Shown here piece after piece: positions 1-8,902 of a DNA stretch of 64,000 nt; position 1 is the stretch's first letter, and each line of letters starts with the position of its first letter. Origin of the DNA: Fusibacter bizertensis (GTDB taxonomy: Bacteria; Bacillota; Clostridia; Peptostreptococcales; Acidaminobacteraceae); contig NZ_JARYZI010000013.1 in the NCBI RefSeq assembly GCF_029914245.1, positions 1 to 64,000 on the forward strand, in the 5' to 3' direction. The notes under the pieces are model-generated. The model had not been told where the DNA came from. It searched no databases and saw only the letters and a list, made by a program, of their open reading frames with translations. The position numbers and the translations under genes were made by a program.

Positions 1-2
1 CC

Positions 3-1037
3 GTTGGTTCCATTTTCCGGATTGGGTGGTCAACACCCACCGGAATCGGTGGTCTTATTAAAAAGAATATTCATTTACCTCAACTGTCCAGAAAAGAAGA
101 AATTCTTAAAGATAAGATTCAAGAAGAAATTCAATACTGTACTTACTGTCAACCTTATGATGGTGGTGAATGCATATGGATTCTTGGAATAAAAGTGGAA
201 TTGAATGATCTCTTTGATGAATATGATGTACCTGAAAAATCCAGAGAAAATATAGCTCATCATTTGCTTTGTCCTGGCTGCGGACATTCTGATTTTGAAG
301 AATATGAGATTGTTGGTTTGGAAGAAAGGTTTGATAAAGATACACGGTTAAGACTTCAAGAAATTGAAAAAACGTATGGTACTAAATTAGATGAATTAAT
401 AGAATATGTCAAGTTATATCCAACGCTAATATTGAATAATTCACTCGGTAGAAAGATTTCGAAAGAAATATCTAGTAACAACATTAGCTCAACAAGTATT
501 AATGGAATGTGGTATAGAGCAAGAGTTGTTTCTGAGGGAAAAGTTTATGGTTATGATGATTTACATGTACCTCAAATAGGCATACCAAATGAAGGCAGAT
601 ATAATCATTCGGGACAAAGTTTTTTGTATATTGCTAGGGATTTAAATACTGCGGTTCAAGAAGTTATAAAATCAGATGAACCTTCATTAGTTTGGATACA
701 AGAATATGAAAGTGTTGAGATTGACAACATCCTTGATATGAGGAATGACTGGGAACATCTTGGTACAAATACGAGTGATTTAATAACAGCACTCTTATCT
801 TTTCGTATTTTGGATCAACCAGTCGATTTATCGAAAAAGAACTATAAACCAGAATATTATATTACTAGATTTATATCGGATTTAGCAAGGAATGCTGGTT
901 ATAATGGTATCATATATAATTCAACAAAAAGTTATTCAGAGAATGTAGTAATTTTTGATAAAGATTTACCGAAAATAAAATGCAACCTAAAACCAAGGGT
1001 TATAATCTATGATGTGACCAAAGAATTTGATTTTTAG
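3..1037 (+). CDS. RES-domain protein with N-terminal Cys-rich region (5' partial)
   Basis: The frame is open without a stop from base 3, so the gene is cut by the window edge; the GTG at 195 lies inside the frame and is probably not the true start. The 344 visible residues carry an N-terminal YCTYC motif and a CPGCG motif, then a C-terminal RES domain with the conserved early Arg (YRAR), a GRYNHSG loop and a YIARDLNTAVQEV segment. RES domains are NAD+-degrading toxin domains (NAD phosphorylase type), and proteins with this layout resemble the HEPN/RES N-terminal families. The stop codon overlaps the region where the downstream PIN gene begins, so the two are probably co-transcribed. Activity on NAD is inferred from the family. 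Base composition is very AT-rich, typical of accessory DNA. Confidence 0.75.
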   Translation, partial: VGSIFRIGWSTPTGIGGLIKKNIHLPQLSRKEEILKDKIQEEIQYCTYCQPYDGGECIWILGIKVELNDLFDEYDVPEKSRENIAHHLLCPGCGHSDFEEYEIVGLEERFDKDTRLRLQEIEKTYGTKLDELIEYVKLYPTLILNNSLGRKISKEISSNNISSTSINGMWYRARVVSEGKVYGYDDLHVPQIGIPNEGRYNHSGQSFLYIARDLNTAVQEVIKSDEPSLVWIQEYESVEIDNILDMRNDWEHLGTNTSDLITALLSFRILDQPVDLSKKNYKPEYYITRFISDLARNAGYNGIIYNSTKSYSENVVIFDKDLPKIKCNLKPRVIIYDVTKEFDF

Positions 1038-1081
1038 TGATTGGTGATGTGAAAAAAATTATAAAATATGAGGTGAGTATA

Positions 1082-2608
1082 GTGAAATATATAATGCTAG
1101 ATACAAATATTATTATAAATTTGTTTGTGCGTCGTGATATAAGCCATAAACCTAATTCTTACAATCAATTAATTAAATTATTGGATTATGATAAAGCTAA
1201 AGTAATCTTGCCAAGTATTGTGATTACAGAAACAAATAGGCATTTGACAAGAGAAATAGAAAAAATTGGAGCTAGTATTAAAGAACTCAAAGTAAGTGTA
1301 AGCAAGCTTAATTGGATAAATAATGTAGAGGCGATTGACCGTTTTAATGAAAAGTTAAAACCAATGGAACTTAGTATTAATAATCTTTATGAAGAATTCA
1401 ATTTTCAAAAAGATGATTTTATACATAGTTCTAATGAAATGATAAAATTTCTATTTCAACATGAAAATGTAGTAATCATAGAAGAAGATGAAATGCTACT
1501 TTTTAAGGCGAGTCAAAGAGAACTTCATAAAAAAAGACCATTTCACTACGGGGGCAAGAAAGAAGATAAAAACTCCTTACCGGACGCTGTAATAATCGAA
1601 ACCTTAATAAATTTGAAAAACTTTATTGATCTGAACTCAGAAGATGATGTGTATTTTATTTCAAATAATCCAAAGGACTTTTCGTCTGTGGAAGATAACG
1701 GTTTATTACATGAAGATATACTTAATGATTTAGAAAAAAATAGTATGATTGAACATGTACACTATAGCACAAAATTCACTTTGACTTTGAAAGACAATTT
1801 TAAACCTGAATTTACCGTAATTGGTATGTATGAAGAAATAGAAAGTGAGGCTCAATACGAGGAAGAAATTGAAAGAATACAATATGATTATTGGATGGAA
1901 GAGAATAATCGTGAATACGGAGGACTAAGTTCTTTGTCAGTGGATTATGAAGAAAAGATAAGTGTAAGTGATGAGTTTGAAGATTTTACTAATCATATAC
2001 AAGAAAATTTAGATGAACTAAGCAAACAGTTTGAAAAGTACTACGAACTTCTTTATTCATTTTACGAAGAATTATTTAAGTACACTGATGAAGAGTTTCA
2101 AAGAATTCTAAACGAATATCATACAAAGGAACCACTTTATTTATTTACAGATACAGATGATTTAGATGATTTGAGATGCGATATTTATAATAAGTTACAA
2201 GAAATCTGTTACCAAGAAGATTATTTTGACGTGTATGATTTTTATTCATTAGATGAAAGATTTGTGTTGGGTAACCAAATTGCAAAATTTAAGATTGATG
2301 AAGTTGAATATGCAATTAATTGTGAAGGTTATATCAATCCTGAAAGTGGTGAAACCGATGAGGTATATATTCAATTTTATAAAGACAAAACATTAGTTAG
2401 TAAAGGTGAAATTGAAATTTATTATGGGTACATGAATTTTGACGAAGATGGGAATGCAGACGATGGTGCAGAAGAAAGTATGAATTTCCGATTAGAGAAA
2501 TTATATTTAAGTTTGGAAAATCTGTTTAATCCAATCTTAAATGATATTAAGGAAAAATGTGAGTTACTTGCTAGATATGCAAATCAGTTCGGTATTAAAG
2601 TTAATTAA
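1082..2608 (+). CDS. PIN-domain (DUF4935-like) nuclease, 508 aa
   Basis: The first ~220 residues form a PIN RNase domain: a LDTN motif at the N terminus (Asp7), ITETNRH with Glu50, LPDAVIIE with Asp168 and FISNNPKDF with Asp199 give the acidic metal-binding set. The remaining ~290 residues are acidic, rich in Glu/Asp/Tyr, and I do not recognise them. The GTG at 1082 is chosen because GAGGTG (1070-1075) sits 6 nt upstream and the PIN fold starts there; a longer frame from 1037 lacks a ribosome site. Directly downstream of the RES gene, it may be the second half of a toxin-type or defence-type pair. No small antitoxin gene is visible on either side within the window. PIN identity is good; the role is inferred. 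Confidence 0.7.
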   Translation: MKYIMLDTNIIINLFVRRDISHKPNSYNQLIKLLDYDKAKVILPSIVITETNRHLTREIEKIGASIKELKVSVSKLNWINNVEAIDRFNEKLKPMELSINNLYEEFNFQKDDFIHSSNEMIKFLFQHENVVIIEEDEMLLFKASQRELHKKRPFHYGGKKEDKNSLPDAVIIETLINLKNFIDLNSEDDVYFISNNPKDFSSVEDNGLLHEDILNDLEKNSMIEHVHYSTKFTLTLKDNFKPEFTVIGMYEEIESEAQYEEEIERIQYDYWMEENNREYGGLSSLSVDYEEKISVSDEFEDFTNHIQENLDELSKQFEKYYELLYSFYEELFKYTDEEFQRILNEYHTKEPLYLFTDTDDLDDLRCDIYNKLQEICYQEDYFDVYDFYSLDERFVLGNQIAKFKIDEVEYAINCEGYINPESGETDEVYIQFYKDKTLVSKGEIEIYYGYMNFDEDGNADDGAEESMNFRLEKLYLSLENLFNPILNDIKEKCELLARYANQFGIKVN

Positions 2609-2929
2609 AAAGAAGTGATGATCCATGATTAATAAAGTGTGTAAAAATGTTAATTAATTGAAGGGTAAATCATATTTATTACAATGTTTTGATAACAGGG
2701 GTGTCCAAAATATTGTAATTTTGACACTTCCCCAACGGCGATACCCAGAACCTTACCATAAGTTAAGAGCTAAATCCTTATAAGTTGAAATTAAGCATAA
2801 ATTTTATTACAGAATGCTTATAAAATAGGTGTCTTTTTTTGACGCCAATATAATGAAAAACAAAAAATGCTTAGTCCCATACACTAAGCATTTTTTTTAC
2901 GTTCTGATCAATTACATCACCAAATCACA
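2609..2929. other. Intergenic region without genes
   Basis: No credible coding frame. It holds an imperfect inverted repeat at 2698-2733 (GGGGTGTC arm against GACACTTCCCC) that could be the end of a decayed mobile element or a hairpin, and a terminator at 2864-2898. It marks the border between the RES/PIN island and the sigma-factor genes. Confidence 0.6.
2864..2898. terminator. Bidirectional intrinsic terminator
   Basis: Stem AAAATGCTTAG / CTAAGCATTTT with a short loop and T runs on both strands. It lies between the rightward PIN gene and the leftward anti-sigma gene, so it can serve both. Confidence 0.8.
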
Positions 2930-4069
2930 TCACCAAATCACTATATCCTCAACCGTCACACTCTGAACGTGCGGATTGCTTTTAAATGCTAACAAAGCTT
3001 TACTATCGGCAGAGATGTACATGCCAATATACATGGCACCATTATCCTCAACTTGCGCAATCAACGCGTCAAAGTCAGTATCTTCAAACATTTTCTCATG
3101 ATAAATTGCCTCCAACAAATCAAGATTGCTCTTTATGAGGTTGAGATTGCCAATCAGAGATGCCATATGCGCATCATTATCAAAACCCTCGTAAAGCGTT
3201 TGCATTGAGACATTATCTTCAAGAAGTTCAGTATGCTTTTTATCATATGGATATACTGTCTTCATCTGGTAATATGAAGGATTCGCTATTAAAAACTCCG
3301 ACCCAATGGCCGCTATAGGCATAAAATCTAAAGACGTGTTATCAGTATTACTATTGATCAATTCCTTTATAAACTGTTCCTCTATCTCTAAAGCGGTTAG
3401 CGCTTTATCAAACGATACATACACTTTTGATTTAGTACCTTGAGGGGCATTTTCTAATACTTTAAAACCCGATAAATCTACAGATGTCGGATCATCAGAG
3501 TAAAAGAACATAGCGCGGTGCGCCATAAAGTCAGCCGAAGACACTGGCCTTCCAAAATGATATTTGACACTTATTTCAGTTTCATCTATTTTGGTGTTTC
3601 CAACTTTTTTTTCGAGGAAAACATGGATACTCTGCTTTGCAAAAAGCGAAGAACTTACACTGCTCCTGTGTGATACATACTCAGGTTGAAAAATCTGAGC
3701 CAACTGCACTACCGCCTCTCGCTCAACATAAATTTCTTTATGGTCTAAAGCAAAGAGAGAAGTTGTGATCTTGGAACCAGTAAAAAATAATATGGTAAAG
3801 CCCAAGAAAATGAAAATAGCAGTAAATGCAGTTAAAAGAACAATCCTCGAATTTACTTTACGTTTTATATGCTGTGCCGTAAGATCCTCCCTTTGAAGAT
3901 TAGGTTGTATCTGTATCTTCAATTCATCCATAAACGCCTTTTCATCGTCGTTAAGGTATTCTGTTATGGCGATATATTTATTAATCTCATCCGTCATCTG
4001 AGACATTTCCTCTTGACTCAATTGCTCTTCTTTATAGAGCTTTAGTTTTTCCTGAAAATCATTATTCAT
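2930..4069 (-). CDS. Membrane anti-sigma factor (Sigma_reg N/C type)
   Basis: 379 aa: a cytosolic N-terminal part of ~75 residues, one transmembrane helix (about 76-95, LLTAFTAIFIFLGFTILFF) and a long extracytoplasmic part. The layout and the C-terminal half resemble the Sigma_reg_N/Sigma_reg_C anti-sigma proteins that partner ECF sigma factors in Bacillales and Clostridia. The first 8 bp overlap the end of the ECF sigma gene, so the two are translationally coupled. The cytosolic part is expected to bind the sigma factor, and the outer part to sense an envelope signal that I cannot identify. Confidence 0.75.
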   Translation of the reverse strand: MNNDFQEKLKLYKEEQLSQEEMSQMTDEINKYIAITEYLNDDEKAFMDELKIQIQPNLQREDLTAQHIKRKVNSRIVLLTAFTAIFIFLGFTILFFTGSKITTSLFALDHKEIYVEREAVVQLAQIFQPEYVSHRSSVSSSLFAKQSIHVFLEKKVGNTKIDETEISVKYHFGRPVSSADFMAHRAMFFYSDDPTSVDLSGFKVLENAPQGTKSKVYVSFDKALTALEIEEQFIKELINSNTDNTSLDFMPIAAIGSEFLIANPSYYQMKTVYPYDKKHTELLEDNVSMQTLYEGFDNDAHMASLIGNLNLIKSNLDLLEAIYHEKMFEDTDFDALIAQVEDNGAMYIGMYISADSKALLAFKSNPHVQSVTVEDIVIW

Positions 4070-4553
4070 GATTATACCTCCTTAGAGCCCGAAGTGTTTT
4101 CCTAGCTCTATATATCAAATTTGTCACTGCAGAAACACTTATACCTAAAATCTCAGCGGCCTCCTCATATGAAAGATCGTTTACAAGACAAAGCAAAACC
4201 GCCTGGCTCTGATTTTCGGGCAACTTCTGAATATACTCAAAAGCACACGCTGTAGCTTCTGTCAGTATTAACGCACCCGTAAAGTCTTGCACACCTATTT
4301 CGTTAAGAAAGCTATTCTCCCTAAAATCTAATCGTCTATTTTTTCGAACATAGTCCACATATAGGTTATGCGCAACAGTGAGAAGCCACGACTTTATGTT
4401 TTCGTTAGGAAACAAAGGCATACAAAGTGCCCTTATAAAAGCCTCTTGAGTAAGGTCTTCAGCGGTCTGATGATTATAAGTTAGCCCATAAACATATCTA
4501 TAAACATAAGGAAAAAATGCATTATAGACTTCCACAAAAACATCATCCTCCAA
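4062..4553 (-). CDS. ECF-type RNA polymerase sigma factor
   Basis: 163 aa, the usual ECF length. Region 2 has FPYVYRYVYGLTYNHQTAED and a DLTQEAFIRA helix; region 4 has LPENQSQAVLLC and a YEEAAEILGISVSAVTNLIYRA helix-turn-helix. The best start is a TTG at 4553 with GGGGGTG a few bases upstream; a GTG inside is an alternative. Followed by its anti-sigma gene with an 8-bp overlap. ECF factors usually autoregulate, but I could not pick out a convincing ECF promoter in the 180 bp upstream. Confidence 0.85.
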   Translation of the reverse strand: MEDDVFVEVYNAFFPYVYRYVYGLTYNHQTAEDLTQEAFIRALCMPLFPNENIKSWLLTVAHNLYVDYVRKNRRLDFRENSFLNEIGVQDFTGALILTEATACAFEYIQKLPENQSQAVLLCLVNDLSYEEAAEILGISVSAVTNLIYRARKTLRALRRYNHE

Positions 4554-4739
4554 AGCATCACCCCCACCTGACTTTTTACCTCTTATACTATATACGTTTT
4601 AGTTTATCAGATATCGCACTGTTTTTAATATTAATTGTCTTTTTCCCTTCACATCAATTATAATAAGTATATGTTTGAGTTTTTTTAAGCACAATTAAGG
4701 GTATAATTAATATAATCGAAGTAATTGAAGGGAAATATA

Positions 4740-6779
4740 ATGGATAAACAAAAAAATGAAGAACGTCAAAAGTTTATTGAAAAATACAATTATAAATTAG
4801 ACAATCAACCACAGAATTTACGAAATAATCCATGGAAAACTATATTGATTTATATTCTATTTGGTTTTTCTTGGATTTTATTTTCAGATAAAATTTTAGG
4901 AGTCCTTGTACCAGATCCTGATCAATTTGCATCATTTCAGACCTACAAGGGCTGGTTTTATGTATTGCTTACTTCTGTGCTACTTTATCTAATTATCAGA
5001 ATGGATAATAGGACCGTGTATAGTTTAACTAAATCAATATCTCAAAAAAACCAAGAATTGATCGGGTTTTCAGAAGAAATGATCGCAATTGAAGAAGAGT
5101 TAAAAGATAATTTAGAAGCTTTAAACTTGTCGATGAAAGCTGTTGAAGCGCACCAAAAATATATTGAAGATATCTTTAATTATGCCAACACAATCATACT
5201 AATCTGGACTCAAGAGGGTATTGTACTAGATGTAAATCAGTATTTTCTTGAACTCACTCATTTTGAAAAAAAAGATGTCATTGGGATGAAATGGCTTGAT
5301 CTAGTAAATGTTGACATTGGTTTCAAATTGGGCAATCATGTTAACAGTATTAAAAATCCTTCAAAAAAATCAAATAGTGAGTTTGCGATCAATACAAAAG
5401 AACAGGGTGAGAAAATCATATTGTGGAGTGATAAAATGTTGAAAGATCCTGTTTCTGGTAAAGAATACATTGTATCTTTCGGCATAGATATTACAACTGA
5501 AAAAGAAAGAGAAAGAGAAATTCACGAACTTGCTTTCTCTGATAAACTCACAGGTCTAAAAAACAGAACAGTCTTTGAACAAGAAATGACAAATTGGATT
5601 GATAAAAAGCAACCTTTGACCATTTTCTATATTGATTTTGATAATTTTAAAAATCTCAATGAAGTTTTAGGTCATGCTTATGGAGATGAATTTTTAAAGA
5701 GTTATGCTATGACTATAACAGACAAATTTAGTTCAGCACATGTTTATAGATGGTCTGGAGATGAGTTTGTATTTGTTCAAGAATCTGATGATGAGAAGTA
5801 TGCAATCGATATTGTTGATCAACTCATGAAAGTGACTAGACAGAAATGGACAATAAGTGATATCGAATATTATCCGGCGATTAGCGTTGGGGTTACACAA
5901 TATCCTAAAGATGGTGATGATTTTTCTGAACTTCTTAAAAATGCAGAAATGGCACTTTATAAAGCGAAAGAAGCCGGAAAACAACAATGCAAATTTTACG
6001 AACATAGTTTTCAATCAGATGTACAAAAATTGATTAAAGTAGAGAGTATAATAAATAAAACACTTCAGGCTAAAGAGTTTGAGCTACATTATCAACCTGT
6101 TTTTGATTTAAAATTAAGAGATATATCAGGGTTTGAAGCGTTACTACGCTGGAAATCTTCAGAGCAAACCGTATCAACTGGAGAGCTTATAAGTGTTGCT
6201 GAAAAAACAGGTCAAATCATTGATATTGATAGATGGGTTATTGATGAAGCGTTTAGATTTTTAAAAGCAAATTTAGCTCATACGTCATTGGTTTTAGCTG
6301 TGAATTTATCCGCAAAATCCCTTATGTCAACAAAGTTAGTAAGTTATATTGAAGGATTAATTGAGACTTATAAAATTATGCCTTCACAAATTGAGTTTGA
6401 AGTGACTGAACATTCCCTTATTGAGAACTTTGATTTGTCATTAAAAGTAATCAATGAACTTAAAGAATTGGGCTTCAAAATTGCACTTGATGACTTTGGA
6501 ACTCAGTTTTCTTCTCTTAATTACCTCAGTAAAATTCCATTTAACAGTTTAAAAATTGATAAATCCTACATTGACCGTGTGAATTTACCGGGAAAAGATC
6601 AAGTGATTGTTGAACAAATCATTCATCTTGCTTCTAAGCTAGGACTTAAAACTGTTGCAGAAGGTATTGAAGAAGAAAATCAAGCGATTACACTTGAAAG
6701 CTTAGGATGTAATAGTGGGCAAGGTTATCATTTAGCACGGCCAATGTCAGCTGAAATGGCGCTAAAACTACTTGACTAA
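4740..6779 (+). CDS. Membrane PAS-GGDEF-EAL protein
   Basis: 679 aa. Two N-terminal transmembrane helices (about 35-52 and 72-90), a coiled-coil linker, a PAS domain (~130-250), a GGDEF domain (~260-420) and an EAL domain (~430-675). The GGDEF signature is changed to SGDEF and no RxxD inhibitory site is present, so cyclase activity is uncertain. The EAL domain keeps its catalytic set: EALLRW, VNLSA, the EVTE Glu, DDFG, LKIDKSYI, AEGIE and the GQG Gln, with one change in the DDFGT-Q-FSSL loop. It is therefore likely a c-di-GMP phosphodiesterase that senses a signal through PAS. ATG 4740 is chosen because GAAGGGAA precedes it. First gene of a second-messenger operon with the next two genes. Confidence 0.9.
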   Translation: MDKQKNEERQKFIEKYNYKLDNQPQNLRNNPWKTILIYILFGFSWILFSDKILGVLVPDPDQFASFQTYKGWFYVLLTSVLLYLIIRMDNRTVYSLTKSISQKNQELIGFSEEMIAIEEELKDNLEALNLSMKAVEAHQKYIEDIFNYANTIILIWTQEGIVLDVNQYFLELTHFEKKDVIGMKWLDLVNVDIGFKLGNHVNSIKNPSKKSNSEFAINTKEQGEKIILWSDKMLKDPVSGKEYIVSFGIDITTEKEREREIHELAFSDKLTGLKNRTVFEQEMTNWIDKKQPLTIFYIDFDNFKNLNEVLGHAYGDEFLKSYAMTITDKFSSAHVYRWSGDEFVFVQESDDEKYAIDIVDQLMKVTRQKWTISDIEYYPAISVGVTQYPKDGDDFSELLKNAEMALYKAKEAGKQQCKFYEHSFQSDVQKLIKVESIINKTLQAKEFELHYQPVFDLKLRDISGFEALLRWKSSEQTVSTGELISVAEKTGQIIDIDRWVIDEAFRFLKANLAHTSLVLAVNLSAKSLMSTKLVSYIEGLIETYKIMPSQIEFEVTEHSLIENFDLSLKVINELKELGFKIALDDFGTQFSSLNYLSKIPFNSLKIDKSYIDRVNLPGKDQVIVEQIIHLASKLGLKTVAEGIEEENQAITLESLGCNSGQGYHLARPMSAEMALKLLD

Positions 6780-6814
6780 ATACCATATACACATCAAGAA
6801 TTGAGAGGTGTTTG

Positions 6815-7849
6815 ATGTTTTCAAAAAGTGTCCACTTAATTGAAGTCAAGAACAGAATATTTAAAATGATATTAGCGTTAAGTTGTATCGCTTTTACAGC
6901 AGTAGCAATAGTGAATATTGTTAATAAGCGACCTATCAGTAATTTTCTCGTGCCTTTTTTTGGTGCGATTATTGCAGGTGTTTTGCTTATTTTATTTTGG
7001 AAGAAAAGGTATACAAGGCAAATTAAATATGGATATATGTTTTTTCTATGTATCCTATATTTACCGGTTGCATGGCTTACATCGCCGGGGTCCTATAGTG
7101 CGATGTCATTTTACGCAGTTTTGATTTTTTTCGTTGGTATTATAATGTCTCAAGAGGTTTATGATTATTTATTTCCCTTAGCTTCAGTTGTCGAAGTCTT
7201 GTTTTTTCTAAATTATGAAGCCACAAAGCCAAGTCAATACACTTTATATACAGATACAGTTTCAAGAGGATATGATCTCTCAATTAACTTCATAATCGTT
7301 GCGGTTACTATTTTTTCAATTATGATAGTTTTAAATAATTACTTTGATACAGAACACAAGAGAATCTATCATTTATCTATTACAGATCAGTTGACGGGGA
7401 TTTTCAATAGACGGCACCTATATCAAGCGTTAGAGACATATCATAATAACTCAAATAGTGCTGATAATTTTGTGATTTTGATGATGGATTTAAACAATTT
7501 TAAAAAAGTAAACGACACATTTGGTCACGTCGCAGGGGATAGAGTTCTTAAAGAGTTTGGAGATGTCCTGAATAACTCTTGTAGAAAGCATGACTTACCT
7601 GTAAGATATGGTGGTGATGAGTTTATACTTATCTTGCCAGACACTTCAGTTCAAGATGTTGAAAGTATCAAAAACCGTATTAACGAGCTCTTTTCAGACA
7701 CGATGAGCGTGTATAAAAGCGTCGGTTTGGCGATTAGTTTTGGCGTTGCAAATAGCGTGGGAAAATCAATAGATGAGATCATGCAGCAGGCAGATGATCA
7801 TCTGTACAAAAATAAAGAGGAGTCTAAACGTGTAGGTCAAGTTAACTGA
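6815..7849 (+). CDS. Membrane-bound diguanylate cyclase
   Basis: 344 aa. About six hydrophobic helices in the first ~180 residues form an integral sensor region of unassigned type, followed by a GGDEF domain with an intact YGGDEF active site. An RKHD motif stands five residues before GGDEF, matching the RxxD inhibitory site, so this enzyme is likely active and product-inhibited. ATG 6815 is preferred over TTG 6812 because GAGAGG lies 6 nt upstream. It starts 35 bp after the GGDEF-EAL gene and ends 19 bp before the (p)ppGpp synthetase. Confidence 0.9.
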   Translation: MFSKSVHLIEVKNRIFKMILALSCIAFTAVAIVNIVNKRPISNFLVPFFGAIIAGVLLILFWKKRYTRQIKYGYMFFLCILYLPVAWLTSPGSYSAMSFYAVLIFFVGIIMSQEVYDYLFPLASVVEVLFFLNYEATKPSQYTLYTDTVSRGYDLSINFIIVAVTIFSIMIVLNNYFDTEHKRIYHLSITDQLTGIFNRRHLYQALETYHNNSNSADNFVILMMDLNNFKKVNDTFGHVAGDRVLKEFGDVLNNSCRKHDLPVRYGGDEFILILPDTSVQDVESIKNRINELFSDTMSVYKSVGLAISFGVANSVGKSIDEIMQQADDHLYKNKEESKRVGQVN

Positions 7850-7868
7850 CCTAATAGGAGGATAAAAC

Positions 7869-8582
7869 ATGTATGAAGCTTTATTAACTGATGAAATGAA
7901 ACCTTGGCGTGATTTACTACTTGTTCATCAGTTTGCAGTTGATGAAATCAGGACTAAACTAAATATTCTAGACGAAGAATTTAGAAACATTCATGATTAT
8001 AATCCAATAGAACATATCAGATATCGTGTGAAAAAACCTAAGAGTATAAAAGAAAAATTGCAACGTATCGGACTTGAACCCACAATAGAAAATGCCAGAT
8101 CTCATATCTTTGATATTGCTGGCATCAGAATAATATGTGCGTTTACTGCAGACATCTATAACGTTTTAGAGTTACTTTCGAAGCAAAGTGACTTTAAGAT
8201 AGTCGAAGTTAAAGATTATATAAAATGTCCAAAGGAAAACGGGTATAAAAGTTTGCATGTTCATATAGAATATCCAGTGTTTTTGAGTTCGGGAATTGTA
8301 CCTACGAGAGTTGAAATTCAGTTTAGAACTATTGCAATGGATTTTTGGGCAAGCATCGAACACAAAATATATTATAAATATCGAGAAAAAGCGCCAACAA
8401 TGATTCAAACGGAGTTAAAAGGTTGTGCTGACTTAATCTCTAGTTTAGATGATCGTATGTATAATCTAAAGCAAGTTATTAATGATCTAGAAGAAAGAGA
8501 TCCCGATTTAAAAAGCGAAAGTACTTTTTATAGAGAAGAGAGCAATGTTTTTTCTAGTAGTCCATCAATTAAGAAATTGTAA
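7869..8582 (+). CDS. Small alarmone synthetase (RelQ/YjbM-type GTP pyrophosphokinase)
   Basis: 237 aa, a single synthetase domain without HD hydrolase, TGS or ACT domains, as in RelQ/RelP. Key blocks are YRVKKPKSIKEKL, FDIAGIRIIC, NGYKSLHVHI and VEIQFRTIAMDFWASIEHK, which carry the ATP/GTP binding and catalytic residues. It makes ppGpp/pppGpp from ATP and GDP/GTP. It follows the diguanylate cyclase by 19 bp with an AGGAGG site, putting two second-messenger systems in one operon. The downstream GTPase is of the RsgA family, whose members are known (p)ppGpp targets. Confidence 0.9.
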   Translation: MYEALLTDEMKPWRDLLLVHQFAVDEIRTKLNILDEEFRNIHDYNPIEHIRYRVKKPKSIKEKLQRIGLEPTIENARSHIFDIAGIRIICAFTADIYNVLELLSKQSDFKIVEVKDYIKCPKENGYKSLHVHIEYPVFLSSGIVPTRVEIQFRTIAMDFWASIEHKIYYKYREKAPTMIQTELKGCADLISSLDDRMYNLKQVINDLEERDPDLKSESTFYREESNVFSSSPSIKKL

Positions 8583-8589
8583 TTTTTTA

Positions 8590-8619
8590 TTGACAAGGAG
8601 GTAGTTTACCTCTTATAAT
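8590..8619 (+). promoter_or_regulatory. Sigma-A promoter with a palindrome in the spacer
   Basis: TTGACA (8590-8595), 18 bp, TATAAT (8614-8619). The spacer contains the perfect inverted repeat GAGGTA-GTT-TACCTC at 8598-8612, which looks like a repressor or activator site. It lies just after the alarmone synthetase stop codon and drives the leader of the rsgA-type gene. Confidence 0.75.
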
Positions 8620-8654
8620 CAAATTGACTACATAAACAGAAAGGAGAATGTAAA

Positions 8655-8690
8655 ATGTTAGTGAAAATTGTAGAGGTGTTAAAGGACTAA
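8655..8690 (+). CDS. 11-codon leader ORF (MLVKIVEVLKD)
   Basis: ATG at 8655 with AAGGAG at 8641-8646 (8 nt spacing), encoding 11 residues and a TAA stop. It begins about 30 nt after the expected transcription start and is followed by hairpins and two terminators before the rsgA-type gene. This fits a leader peptide whose translation controls read-through. Seen: start, Shine-Dalgarno and short frame. Inferred: the regulatory role. Confidence 0.5.
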   Translation: MLVKIVEVLKD

Positions 8691-8745
8691 CTGAATATTC
8701 GCTCAGTGCTTATTGCGCTGTGCACTTCTTTCGAGCAATCTGAAT

Positions 8746-8782
8746 CGTGTAATATCAACACGCTTAAAGGGCGTGTTTTTTT
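8746..8782 (+). terminator. Leader terminator with overlapping alternative hairpin
   Basis: Terminator stem AACACGC (8757-8763) / GCGTGTT (8771-8777) followed by a T run. An alternative stem CGTGT (8746-8750) / ACACG (8758-8762) uses the same left arm, so the two folds exclude each other, as in attenuators. Confidence 0.65.
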
Positions 8783-8797
8783 ATTGCCTAAATTTAT

Positions 8798-8831
8798 CCC
8801 GCAGATGGTCGACGCTGCGGGTTTTTTGCGC
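8798..8831 (+). terminator. Second tandem terminator in the rsgA leader
   Basis: CCCGCAG...CTGCGGG stem around a GATGGTCGACG loop followed by a T run. It is the second rho-independent terminator between the leader ORF and the GTPase gene. Confidence 0.75.
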
Positions 8832-8902
8832 TCTAAAGAAGGAAAAAAATGGAAATTATTTTGTCGTTGTAAAAAAACTACATTTAAATTTAAGGAGAAC
8901 GC

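Noticed and set aside
1037-1081. Earlier start for the PIN gene at 1037
   Set aside because: No ribosome site precedes it, and the PIN fold begins only after the GTG at 1082, which has GAGGTG upstream.
2698-2733. Inverted repeat as an insertion-sequence end
   Set aside because: No transposase gene, second end or target duplication could be found; kept only as a hairpin in the intergenic entry.
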